This document shows, piece after piece, positions 1 through 6,563 of a stretch of 8,111 nt of DNA. A program made the position numbers and the translations under genes. Location: assembly GCA_007128495.1 (NCBI GenBank), contig SKXH01000104.1, positions 1 through 8,111 on the forward strand. The letters are read 5' to 3'. Source of the DNA: Bacteroidota bacterium. Lineage in GTDB: Bacteria; Bacteroidota; Ignavibacteria; T3Sed10-11. The notes beneath the pieces were generated by a model. The model was not told the origin of the DNA. It searched no databases and saw only the letters and a list, made by a program, of their open reading frames with translations. Within the stretch, counting starts at the first letter, position 1. Every line of letters begins with the position of its first letter.

Positions 1-1
1 A

Positions 2-109
2 GGCAATGCCGATGCGGTTCTGGCGGCAAGTATATTTCATTACCAGGAAGTAACGCTTGCCGATATAAAAAATTACTTACACGAGAATGGAGTACCGGTA
101 CGTCTATGA
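2..109 (+). CDS. hisF: Imidazole glycerol phosphate synthase subunit HisF, C-terminal end (partial)
   Basis: Open from the left edge to a TGA at 107-109, giving the last 35 residues of a protein. The fragment contains ADAVLAASIFHY and ends in GVPVRL, matching the end of HisF, where this is the last strand and helix of the TIM barrel. HisF is the cyclase subunit that, with the glutaminase HisH, makes imidazole glycerol phosphate and AICAR in histidine synthesis (family knowledge). The stop overlaps the start of the next gene as ATGA, so the two are translationally coupled in a his operon. The active-site aspartates lie upstream of the window and cannot be checked. Confidence 0.9.
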   Translation, partial: GNADAVLAASIFHYQEVTLADIKNYLHENGVPVRL

Positions 110-705
110 CCGATACAATTGATTTTGATAAACTCAATGGACTTGTTCCTGCGATTGTTCAGGATGTGGGTTCCGGACAAGTGCTTATGCTCGGTTTTAT
201 GAATCGCGAAGCGTATGAAAGAACACTACAGGAAAAGAAAGTAACCTTCTGGAGCCGGACCCGGCAATCGATCTGGCAAAAGGGTGAAACATCCGGCAAC
301 ATGCTCGATCTCATTTCAATTCAAACAGATTGCGATAATGATGCATTGCTCATAAAAGCACGACCTGCAGGACCTGTCTGTCATACCGGCAAGCATACGT
401 GTTTTGGTGAAGATGCATCGCGCGAAAATAACAATGTACTTACCCGGCTTTACTCAACTATCCTTCAGCGAAAATCAGCAATGCCGGAGAATTCGTATAC
501 TGCAACCCTCTTGAAAAATGGTATCCCCGCCATAGCACAGAAGGTGGGTGAAGAGGCGGTCGAAACGGTCGTTGCATCGTTACAGGAAAATCCGCAGCGC
601 ATCGGCGAGGAAGCCGCCGATCTTCTCTATCATCTGCTCGTTCTCCTTGCCGCGAAAGATATTGCTTTTGATGATGTACTTCAGGAACTGAAGAAGAGAA
701 TGTAA
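106..705 (+). CDS. hisI: Bifunctional phosphoribosyl-AMP cyclohydrolase / phosphoribosyl-ATP pyrophosphatase HisIE
   Basis: This 199-residue cytoplasmic enzyme carries out steps two and three of histidine synthesis. The HisE part hydrolyses PR-ATP to PR-AMP, and the HisI part opens the adenine ring. Residues 1-105 are the HisI domain, with the motif WSRTRQSIWQKGETSGN starting at 49, the metal-binding cluster D75-C76-D77-x-D79, and the cysteines C92 and C99. Residues about 113-199 are the HisE domain, an all-alpha MazG-like fold with the acidic motifs GEEAVE (148-153) and GEEAADLLYH (167-176). All key residues are present, and the length is normal for a fused HisIE. The start ATG overlaps the hisF stop by four bases and has no good ribosome binding site, so translation is probably coupled. 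No histidine gene follows, so this looks like the 3' end of the operon. Confidence 0.97.
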   Translation: MTDTIDFDKLNGLVPAIVQDVGSGQVLMLGFMNREAYERTLQEKKVTFWSRTRQSIWQKGETSGNMLDLISIQTDCDNDALLIKARPAGPVCHTGKHTCFGEDASRENNNVLTRLYSTILQRKSAMPENSYTATLLKNGIPAIAQKVGEEAVETVVASLQENPQRIGEEAADLLYHLLVLLAAKDIAFDDVLQELKKRM

Positions 706-731
706 TTATTTGTCAAAAATACCGTGAAATT

Positions 732-760
732 TTGTCATTTGATGCATTTGTGTGTATATT
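732..760 (+). promoter_or_regulatory. Candidate promoter for the first hicAB module
   Basis: TTGTCA at 732-737 and TATATT at 755-760 are separated by 17 bases, a close fit to a sigma70-type promoter. The same bases also read as TTG followed after 20 bases by TATATTTA, close to the Bacteroidota -33/-7 pattern (TTTG...TAnnTTTG), so the call holds under either model. Transcription would start near 767, placing the inverted repeat at 806-838 in the leader. This is a prediction from motifs only. Confidence 0.5.
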
Positions 761-805
761 TATGCAGCGACTATAACTTACCCGATATACTTATTAACCA
801 AGATA

Positions 806-838
806 GTTAATTGCAACTGAATATTAGTTGCAATTAAC
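806..838 (+). promoter_or_regulatory. Perfect 13-bp inverted repeat upstream of hicA, possible HicB operator
   Basis: GTTAATTGCAACT (806-818) is followed by a 7-base spacer and then its exact reverse complement AGTTGCAATTAAC (826-838). The core TTGCAATTA occurs once more at 841-849, 13 bp downstream of the right arm. The toxin ATG is at 861. HicB antitoxins with a ribbon-helix-helix domain usually bind inverted repeats upstream of their own operon, so this is a good operator candidate (inference). It could instead act as an mRNA hairpin limiting toxin translation. It is AT-rich with no U-tract, so it is unlikely to be a terminator. Confidence 0.6.
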
Positions 839-860
839 CTTTGCAATTATTACCTTTTCT

Positions 861-1121
861 ATGAGCAGGAAAGAGAAATTAATCAAGCGGTTACTTGGCA
901 AACCGAAGGATTTTTCGTATGATGAATTACGAACACTGCTCAAATTGTTTGGGTATGAGGAACTTAAAAAGGGAAAAACCTCCGGATCGAGAGTCGCTTT
1001 TGTGAATGAAAAAAGTATGCATATTATACGCTTACATAAACCACATCCGAGAAAAACGCTCAAAAGGTATCAAATAGAATATGTGATAGAGAGTCTGAAA
1101 GAAAAAGGGGATATTACTTGA
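861..1121 (+). CDS. hicA: HicA-family mRNA interferase toxin (GSR variant)
   Basis: This 86-residue basic protein has the short HicA double-stranded-RNA-binding-like layout: helix KEKLIKRLL, then DELRTLLKLFGYEE, then the strand KTSGSRVAFVNE, LHKPHP, and a last helix. HicA toxins cleave mRNA and are neutralised by HicB. The usual catalytic histidine of the G-S-H motif is Arg44 here (GSR, 42-44). Histidines at 54, 59 and 62 lie after it, and I believe this GSR form is a natural HicA subfamily rather than damage. The ATG at 861 is preferred; a TTG at 828 in the same frame would add eleven residues but lies inside the inverted repeat. No Shine-Dalgarno precedes the ATG, so translation may be weak. 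The stop overlaps the start of hicB. Confidence 0.85.
   Translation: MSRKEKLIKRLLGKPKDFSYDELRTLLKLFGYEELKKGKTSGSRVAFVNEKSMHIIRLHKPHPRKTLKRYQIEYVIESLKEKGDIT
1104..1110 (+). promoter_or_regulatory. Ribosome binding site deciding the hicB TTG start
   Basis: AAAGGGG ends 7 bases before the TTG at 1118. No ATG or GTG lies in the hicB frame near this point, so this purine-rich tract supports the TTG as the antitoxin start. It is one of the few Shine-Dalgarno-like sequences in the window. Confidence 0.55.
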
Positions 1122-1450
1122 AGGATGTAATAACATACAAACACTTTATTGGATCAGTTCACTTCAGTGCTGAAGATGAAATATTTCACGGGAAAATTGA
1201 AGGGATACCTGATGTGATAACGTATGAAGGTAAAAGCGTGACGGAATTGAAACGTGCCTTTCGAGAAGCGGTGGAGGATTATCTTGTTATATGTAAGGAA
1301 AGCGGGAAAACCCCTCATAAATCATTTAAGGGTAGTTTCAATGTACGCCTTACACCGGAATTACACAAAAAAGCTGCAACAAAAGCAGCCATGCAAGGTA
1401 TATCATTAAATCAATTTGTTCAAAAGGCAATAGAGAAGGAAGTTCATTAA
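1118..1450 (+). CDS. hicB: HicB-family antitoxin with ribbon-helix-helix domain
   Basis: This 110-residue protein is the likely antitoxin of the preceding HicA. Residues 4-65 form the partly degraded RNase H-like HicB domain (FHGKIEGIPDVITYEG, then TELKRAFREAVEDYL). Residues about 73-107 form an Arc/CopG-type ribbon-helix-helix DNA-binding domain (strand FNVRLTPELH, then AAMQGISLNQFVQKAIEK). The N-terminal part would block the toxin, and the C-terminal part would bind the operator and repress the operon (family knowledge). The TTG start sits in a TTGA overlap with the hicA stop, so the two are translationally coupled. The next gene begins only 17 bases after the stop, which suggests read-through transcription into the peptidase genes. 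Confidence 0.88.
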   Translation: MKDVITYKHFIGSVHFSAEDEIFHGKIEGIPDVITYEGKSVTELKRAFREAVEDYLVICKESGKTPHKSFKGSFNVRLTPELHKKAATKAAMQGISLNQFVQKAIEKEVH

Positions 1451-1467
1451 TTATAATTTAGGTGTCT

Positions 1468-2769
1468 ATGTCTTTAAACGGTTCAGTTACATTTGAGAAA
1501 TACAAACTTGATAACGGCCTCGATGTTATTTTACACATCGACCGGACATTGCCGGTCGTTGCAGTGAATTTGTGGTACCACGTTGGTTCAGCTCGTGAGG
1601 TGCCCGGCAAATCGGGCTTTGCGCATCTATTCGAGCATATGATGTTCCAGGGATCGCAAAACGCCGGCGCGGGCCTCCACTTCAAAATTATTGAAGATGC
1701 AGGCGGAACGCTCAATGGTTCGACCACAACCGACCGCACAAACTATTGGGCGACCGTTCCGAAAAATTATCTCGCACATATTCTCTGGCTCGAATCAGAC
1801 CGGATGGGATGGCTGCTTTCAGCCATGACGCAAAAAAAACTCGATACCCAGATCGACGTTGTTAAAAACGAGCGCCGTCAGAATTATGATAACCGTCCCT
1901 ACGGTCTTGCTTTTGAAATATTATCGAAACACCTGTATCCTGAAGATCATCCATATAGCTGGACAACCATAGGCAGCATGGAAGATATCAGCAATGCATC
2001 GCTCGAGGATGTTAAATCGTTCTTTAAACGATATTACGGGCCGAACAATGCAAGTTTATGTATCGGCGGTGATATCACTGTTGATGAAGCCAAGAACCTT
2101 GTCGAACAGTATTTCGGCGATATTTCATCGGGACCGCCGGTCGGTAAACTTGTGCCGCGCATACCTGATCTCGACGATGCTAAGTATGTAATACACGAGG
2201 ATAATGTCCAGCTTCCGAGATTATACACTGCGTGGCATACTTCTTACTTATACGGAAAAGGTGATGCAGAGGTAGATCTGGTCGTGGATGCTCTTGCCCG
2301 GGGAAAAAATTCACGCTTGTACCGCTCGCTTGTCTACGAAAAACAAATTGCGCAGGATGTATCTTTTTTTCATCTATCGCGTGAAATTGGTAGTCTGGCT
2401 ATTGTAGTCGCTACTGCCCGGCCCGGTAATACGCTTGATGAAATTCAACGGGCTATCGATGAGGAGATAAATACATTTATACGAGACGGACTCACAGACC
2501 GGGAATATGAACGTATAAGAAATGCACAGAAGTCATCTTTCACCTATTCGCTGCAGAAGGTCGGAGGGTTCTTTGGAGTGACCGACCGTTTGAATGAGTA
2601 TAATGTTTTTCTTGACGATCCCGGTTTTATTAACAAAGATTTAGATAGGTATCTTTCCGCAGATAAAGAAAGCATCCGTGCTGCTGCGAAAAAATATGTG
2701 CAACCGGATAAACGGGTTGTATTAAGTATTGTCCCGAAAGGGAAGAAAGAGTTGGCCGTCAAAACATAA
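1468..2769 (+). CDS. M16-family zinc metallopeptidase, catalytic subunit
   Basis: This 433-residue protein has no signal peptide and is probably cytoplasmic. Residues about 7-160 are the M16 catalytic domain, with the inverted zinc motif HLFEH (H53, E56, H57) and the downstream zinc ligand E135 in VVKNERRQNYDNRPYG. Residues about 165-345 are the inactive M16 C domain. In typical M16B proteins this second domain carries an Arg and, seven residues on, a Tyr that anchor substrate; here those positions are V289 and Q296 (LVYEKQIAQ). The active site therefore looks complete only with a partner, presumably the next gene. The ATG at 1468 is preferred because TTAGG lies just upstream; a GTG at 1462 would add two residues. 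Substrates cannot be told from sequence; peptide or pro-protein processing is the family role. Confidence 0.93.
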   Translation: MSLNGSVTFEKYKLDNGLDVILHIDRTLPVVAVNLWYHVGSAREVPGKSGFAHLFEHMMFQGSQNAGAGLHFKIIEDAGGTLNGSTTTDRTNYWATVPKNYLAHILWLESDRMGWLLSAMTQKKLDTQIDVVKNERRQNYDNRPYGLAFEILSKHLYPEDHPYSWTTIGSMEDISNASLEDVKSFFKRYYGPNNASLCIGGDITVDEAKNLVEQYFGDISSGPPVGKLVPRIPDLDDAKYVIHEDNVQLPRLYTAWHTSYLYGKGDAEVDLVVDALARGKNSRLYRSLVYEKQIAQDVSFFHLSREIGSLAIVVATARPGNTLDEIQRAIDEEINTFIRDGLTDREYERIRNAQKSSFTYSLQKVGGFFGVTDRLNEYNVFLDDPGFINKDLDRYLSADKESIRAAAKKYVQPDKRVVLSIVPKGKKELAVKT

Positions 2770-2802
2770 TTTCATATTAACGTTTTTTAATAAGAATATT
2801 CT

Positions 2803-4179
2803 ATGCATACGACAATTGATCGAACAAAAATTCCCGAAGCGGGTCCCGTACCCGACTTTACATTACTTGATGAAACTAAGCTTAGCAGGGCACAACTTTC
2901 AAATGGTATTAACGTTTGGTTATATCGCTATAAAAAATTGCCGGTAGCGCAGGTACATCTTGCCGTGCACACCGGAGCTTTTTCTGATCCTGTAGAAAAA
3001 GCGGGGCTGACCAATCTGTTTGCGGAAATGCTCGATGAGGGAACGAAGAACCGAAGTGCATTGCAGATAGCGGATGACTTTGATTTTCTCGGAACAAATT
3101 TCAACACGTGGTCTTCGATGGATGGGTGCGGTGCAACGATGTTATCGTTACGGGAACACCTGGATGAATCACTCGATGTGTTCGCGGATGTGCTGAAAGC
3201 TCCCGAATTCCCCGAACAGGAATTAGCACGGGTTAGACAAAATGTTCTAACGAGCATTCTTCAGGAAGAAGATCAACCGAATGTTCTTGCGACAAAGGTT
3301 TTTGTTAAAAAGATTTACGGAAAAGACCATCCGTACGGTTCGTCGCCTCTCGGTACGACCGAATCGGTACAATCAGTTACTGCTAAGGATCTGAAAGAAA
3401 AATATAAACGGCATTTCAAGCCGAACAATGCTTCTATCATAGTTGTCGGCGATATCGAGTTACCTGAGCTCAATGAAAAACTTGAAAAAGCGTTGTCGGA
3501 ATGGAAGCAGGGAGATGTGCCGAAAGTTAACTTGCCGCAAATACCCGACCGGGAATGCGCTGCCGTATATCTGGTAAATCGTACCGAAGCCGCGCAATCG
3601 CAAATACGCATCGGCCATCGCGGTATTGAGCGTACTCATAAAGATTATTTTCCGGTGCGGGTGATGAACCAGATACTCGGCGGACAATTTACCAGCCGTA
3701 TTAATCTCAATCTTCGTGAAGATAAGGGATATACCTACGGTGCTGCATCGATATGGGAGATGAGAAAATTCGGAGGACATTTCATAACGACCGGCGGTTT
3801 TCAGGGTGAATATACCGACCGGTCGGTTGAGGAGATTATGAAAGAGCTGCACCGTATCAGAGAAGAGGGCGTGACCGGAGATGAATTGGAGGCGGCGAAA
3901 GATGGATTGATACGATCATTGCCGCGTCAATTTGAAACGCCGTCGCAAATTGCATCGCAGCTTGCCAATGTCGCATTATATGGATTGCCGGATAATTACT
4001 ATGATACCTATGTCGACAATGTACAACAGGTATCCACCGAAGATGTGAAACGAGTTGCATCCGATTATATTCATCCTTCGAAAGCAGCCGTTGTTGTGGT
4101 CGGCGATGTTGATAAGATAAAATCGCCGCTCGAAAAACTCGGTATTGGCGATGTGATAGAAATCGAATATAAAGGATAA
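2803..4179 (+). CDS. M16-family peptidase homologue, non-catalytic partner subunit
   Basis: This 458-residue, two-domain M16 protein has an intact reading frame but no zinc site. The segment aligning with HxxEH reads N71-L-F-A74-E75, so both histidines and the glutamate are replaced. Its C-terminal domain keeps the substrate-anchoring motif NLREDKGYTYG, with R305 and Y312 spaced exactly as in active M16 enzymes. It starts 33 bases after the upstream peptidase, which shows the opposite pattern, so the two probably form a heterodimer like mitochondrial processing peptidase or the bacterial paired M16B proteases (inference). No signal peptide is seen. No Shine-Dalgarno precedes the ATG. A degraded gene is unlikely because the fold motifs and frame are fully preserved. 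Confidence 0.92.
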   Translation: MHTTIDRTKIPEAGPVPDFTLLDETKLSRAQLSNGINVWLYRYKKLPVAQVHLAVHTGAFSDPVEKAGLTNLFAEMLDEGTKNRSALQIADDFDFLGTNFNTWSSMDGCGATMLSLREHLDESLDVFADVLKAPEFPEQELARVRQNVLTSILQEEDQPNVLATKVFVKKIYGKDHPYGSSPLGTTESVQSVTAKDLKEKYKRHFKPNNASIIVVGDIELPELNEKLEKALSEWKQGDVPKVNLPQIPDRECAAVYLVNRTEAAQSQIRIGHRGIERTHKDYFPVRVMNQILGGQFTSRINLNLREDKGYTYGAASIWEMRKFGGHFITTGGFQGEYTDRSVEEIMKELHRIREEGVTGDELEAAKDGLIRSLPRQFETPSQIASQLANVALYGLPDNYYDTYVDNVQQVSTEDVKRVASDYIHPSKAAVVVVGDVDKIKSPLEKLGIGDVIEIEYKG

Positions 4180-4216
4180 CCAATAGGTTTTTAATCAACA
4201 ACAAATCTGATTGAGC

Positions 4217-5578
4217 GTGGCGAAAACCGTTACACAATTTGTATGTCAGGAATGCGGTTACAGTGTTCCGCGGTGGACGGGCAAATGTCCCGGTTGCGGT
4301 GAGTGGAATACGCTTACCGAGGAAGTCGTAACCCGCGGAGATCGAAAAAAGAAATCATCCGTTCAGGGAGAGAAAAATACTGTTTCGCTTTTGAGTTCTG
4401 TCGACTTACAGCACGATCAACGTATTCAAAGCGGCTTGCAGGAATTCGATCGCGTCGTCGGGGGTGGATTGGTGCCGGGTGCGATGATCATTCTCGGCGG
4501 CGATCCCGGTATCGGTAAATCGACTTTGATGCTGCAGATAGCCGATCTGCTGTATAAAAAATCGGTTTTGTATATTGCCGGGGAAGAATCCCCGAAACAA
4601 ATTAAGCTGCGGTCCGACCGTTTATCATTAGAGCATCCCGATAACATTTTTATCTATCCCGAAACAGATCTCTTTCTCGTTCAACGTGCCATAGAGGTTG
4701 AAGCTCCCGGTGTGGTCATAGTCGATTCGATTCAAACTATGCAACACCCCGAGTTGCAAAGTGTACCCGGTACGGTGGGACAGCTTCGAGAATCGACAGC
4801 CGGTTTGATGAAGCTTGCAAAGAAACTCTCGATTCCGATGATTCTCATCGGTCACGTGACGAAGGAAGGAATGCTTGCCGGACCGAAAGCGGTCGAACAC
4901 ATGGTAGATGCGGTGCTGCAATTCGAGGGCGACCGGCATTATGCATACCGGATTTTACGTGCGTTGAAAAACCGCTACGGTTCAACCAATGAGATCGGTA
5001 TATTTGAAATGCACGAGAAAGGTTTAGTCGAGGTGAAGAATCCGTCTCGGGTATTTCTTTCGGAGCGAAAATCGGGTGCTGCCGGTTCGGTGGTTGTGCC
5101 AACGATCGAAGGAACGCGGCCGATTTTAATTGAGGTGCAGTCGTTAGTGTCGGCGTCGAGTTACGGGATGCCGCAGCGCACTACGTCCGGTTTCGATCAG
5201 AAACGTCTGGCATTGCTGCTGGCGGTTTTGGAGAAGCGAATGGGGTACCATCTCGGTACGCAGGATGTTTTCGTAAATATCGCCGGAGGTATTCGTATCG
5301 ACGAACCGGCAGTCGATCTTGGAGTAGCTATCGCGGTGGTTTCGAGCTTTCGCGATGCCCCGATCGATTCCCGGACAGTTGCAATCGGTGAAGTAGGATT
5401 AGGCGGGGAGATTCGCGGCGTCAATCAGATCGAACAACGTTTGTATGAGGCACAAAAACTCGGTTTCACGCATGCTGTGGTGCCGCGCTCGAATACCCGG
5501 GATCATAATTTCAGCGGTTCGGTGGAATTAATGCCGGTTGAGCGAATAGATGAAGCGATAGATTCAGTGTTGAAGTGA
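4217..5578 (+). CDS. radA: DNA repair protein RadA (branch-migration helicase)
   Basis: This 453-residue protein is a RecA-like ATPase that helps RecA extend and process recombination intermediates. Residues 10-27 are the zinc finger (C10, C13, C24, C27). The RecA-like core has a Walker A site GDPGIGKST ending K101-S102-T103 and a Walker B strand ending at D170 (VVIVDS). The RadA signature is KNRYG at 251-255, where most relatives have KNRFG. From about 280 to the end is the Lon-like domain, with GGIRIDEPAVDLGVAIAVVSSF lacking the protease serine, as is normal for RadA. No ATG is available. GTG at 4217 gives the family's usual (M)AKT beginning, and TTG at 4211 is the alternative. It starts 37 bases after the M16 pair and is probably co-transcribed with it. 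Confidence 0.96.
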   Translation: MAKTVTQFVCQECGYSVPRWTGKCPGCGEWNTLTEEVVTRGDRKKKSSVQGEKNTVSLLSSVDLQHDQRIQSGLQEFDRVVGGGLVPGAMIILGGDPGIGKSTLMLQIADLLYKKSVLYIAGEESPKQIKLRSDRLSLEHPDNIFIYPETDLFLVQRAIEVEAPGVVIVDSIQTMQHPELQSVPGTVGQLRESTAGLMKLAKKLSIPMILIGHVTKEGMLAGPKAVEHMVDAVLQFEGDRHYAYRILRALKNRYGSTNEIGIFEMHEKGLVEVKNPSRVFLSERKSGAAGSVVVPTIEGTRPILIEVQSLVSASSYGMPQRTTSGFDQKRLALLLAVLEKRMGYHLGTQDVFVNIAGGIRIDEPAVDLGVAIAVVSSFRDAPIDSRTVAIGEVGLGGEIRGVNQIEQRLYEAQKLGFTHAVVPRSNTRDHNFSGSVELMPVERIDEAIDSVLK

Positions 5579-5652
5579 TATATTATAACCATAATAATAT
5601 GCAAAACAATTGGATGGCAAAATAATTTGTAATGCAATTATTTTATCTAATG

Positions 5653-5661
5653 TGTTATACT
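5653..5661 (+). promoter_or_regulatory. Candidate extended -10 promoter for rdgB
   Basis: TGTTATACT contains TATACT at 5656-5661 preceded by TGn, an extended -10 element. The -35 region about 17 bases upstream (TGCAAT, 5633-5638) is poor, which is tolerable with an extended -10. It lies in the 143-base gap between radA and rdgB, where I see no gene. The rest of that gap is AT-rich with TAACTAATAACC-like low-complexity sequence and no clear terminator. Confidence 0.4.
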
Positions 5662-5721
5662 ATTCTCCAAATTGAGACTATTAACAATTAACTAATAACC
5701 AATAACTATTACCAAGCCAAC

Positions 5722-6321
5722 ATGCAGACGCTCATTCTTGCAACCGGGAACGAACATAAAGTAACAGAGATTCGTGAGATTTTGAATGATCCGTCTATTG
5801 ATATAATAACTGCACGTGAAGCCGGTGTTAGTGATAAACTTCGTGAAGATGGAAATTCTTTCGAGGATAATGCATTACAAAAAGCCCGCGCGGTATATCA
5901 AGCGACGGGGAAACCATCCCTTGCCGATGATTCGGGACTTGAGGTGTATTTCCTCAACCACCGGCCGGGTGTTAGATCGGCACGCTATGCCGGTGATAAT
6001 GCGACCGATGAAGAGAATAACAATAAATTGTTAAATGAATTGGGTGCTTTATCATTTCGACGGAGGACGGCAAAGTTTTGCTGCGTTATGGCGTTTGTTG
6101 CAGATGGTATAGAAGAAATTGTTGAAGGTGAGTGCCGGGGTATTATACTCGAACAGCCGCGCGGTACAAACGGTTTCGGATACGATCCATTGTTTAAACC
6201 GGATGGATATGATAGAACATTCGGTGAGATGGCAGTATCGGAAAAACACAAATTAAGTCATCGTGCACGGGCATTGCAGAAGATGAAGCCGGTGCTGGAG
6301 AAGTATTTTAGGAGGATATGA
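5722..6321 (+). CDS. rdgB: XTP/dITP diphosphatase (non-canonical purine NTP pyrophosphatase, RdgB/HAM1)
   Basis: This 199-residue cytoplasmic housecleaning enzyme hydrolyses dITP, ITP and XTP to monophosphates so that deaminated purines are not built into DNA or RNA. The family motifs are complete. They are LATGNEHKVTEI (6-17) for phosphate binding, EDGNSFEDNA (42-51), the catalytic and metal-binding DDSGLEV (69-75), GTNGFGYDPLF (148-158) for base recognition, and SHR (179-181). Length is typical. The start ATG gives the normal N-terminus but has no Shine-Dalgarno. The gene has its own upstream gap with a promoter candidate, so it need not belong to the radA unit. Its stop is followed within about 25 bases by a hairpin repeat, and it converges with the second hicA. 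Confidence 0.97.
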   Translation: MQTLILATGNEHKVTEIREILNDPSIDIITAREAGVSDKLREDGNSFEDNALQKARAVYQATGKPSLADDSGLEVYFLNHRPGVRSARYAGDNATDEENNNKLLNELGALSFRRRTAKFCCVMAFVADGIEEIVEGECRGIILEQPRGTNGFGYDPLFKPDGYDRTFGEMAVSEKHKLSHRARALQKMKPVLEKYFRRI

Positions 6322-6343
6322 GATGTAGGGGGATTGGTTGCTG

Positions 6344-6397
6344 CTACAAATATGTCACACCTCCGGGGTGAAAAGATGTGAAGGTAGAATATAACGA
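6344..6397 (+). repeat. 54-bp direct repeat with hairpin, copy A
   Basis: The stretch from CTACA to ATATAACGA matches 7161-7214 at 47 of 54 bases without gaps. Looser similarity (GGGGATTG) extends to its left to about 6329. Its centre is a hairpin, TCACACC (6355-6361), loop TCC, GGGGTGA (6365-6371), with one A/G mismatch in the stem. The element is non-coding and sits shortly after the rdgB stop. It looks like a dispersed REP-like palindromic element (inference). Confidence 0.75.
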
Positions 6398-6434
6398 ACC
6401 ATATTGTCATTAAACTGTTTCTTTAGTGACGTTT

Positions 6435-6518
6435 CTACGGATGAAGGCAAATAAAAGGAGCAATGAGTTCATTGATGGTTGGTAGTTCAATTTGCTTCCC
6501 GGAATTATTATTAGCCAT
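6435..6518 (-). other. Possible small ORF or remnant downstream of hicA (27 residues)
   Basis: A - strand ATG at 6516-6518 opens a 27-residue frame beginning MANNNSGKQIELPT and ending at TAG 6435-6437. The same frame is open all the way from the hicA stop codon (6564-6566), 42 sense codons in all, and it runs through the hairpin at 6518-6552. I do not recognise the peptide and see no ribosome binding site. It could be chance, a micro-protein, or the decayed tail of an older gene. It is listed only because the frame continues that of hicA. Confidence 0.15.
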
Positions 6519-6552
6519 ATAAATCAGCTCCTCACGGAGCGGTATATTTATA
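6518..6552. repeat. Imperfect inverted repeat (hairpin) 3' of hicA
   Basis: The inner stem is GCTCC (6527-6531), loop TCAC, GGAGC (6536-6540). The outer arms are TATAAAT (6518-6524) and ATTTATA (6546-6552), with an unequal internal loop between the stems. It lies 11 bases beyond the hicA stop on the - strand. It may end or stabilise the hicBA transcript, but it has no U-tract and resembles a dispersed palindrome more than an intrinsic terminator. Confidence 0.55.
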
Positions 6553-6563
6553 GAGTGATCTTC

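Larger units (their letters stand above)
6398..6563. other. Non-coding interval between repeat copy A and hicA
   Basis: This is AT-rich sequence with no convincing gene. It holds the small palindrome CAATGA-GT-TCATTG (6461-6474), the string GTTTCTACGGATG (6431-6443) resembling the beginning of repeat copy B (GTTTCTACAGATG), and the larger inverted repeat at 6518-6552. It may be a mosaic of dispersed repeats. Confidence 0.5.

Noticed and set aside
709..740. Terminator after hisIE
   Set aside because: Only a weak AT stem (CAAAA/TTTTG) is present, with no GC-rich stem, and it overlaps the hicA promoter candidate.
828..860. Longer hicA beginning at TTG 828
   Set aside because: It would start inside the perfect inverted repeat and add eleven hydrophobic residues not typical of HicA; the ATG at 861 gives the expected N-terminus.
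3315..3852. Overlapping - strand open frames opposite the M16 gene
   Set aside because: They are antisense to strongly conserved coding sequence and show no recognisable domain or ribosome binding site.
2803..4179. Second M16 gene as a dead or decaying pseudogene because the zinc motif is missing
   Set aside because: The frame is intact, the length is normal, and the Arg/Tyr motif is kept while the neighbour lacks it, which fits a functional partner subunit.
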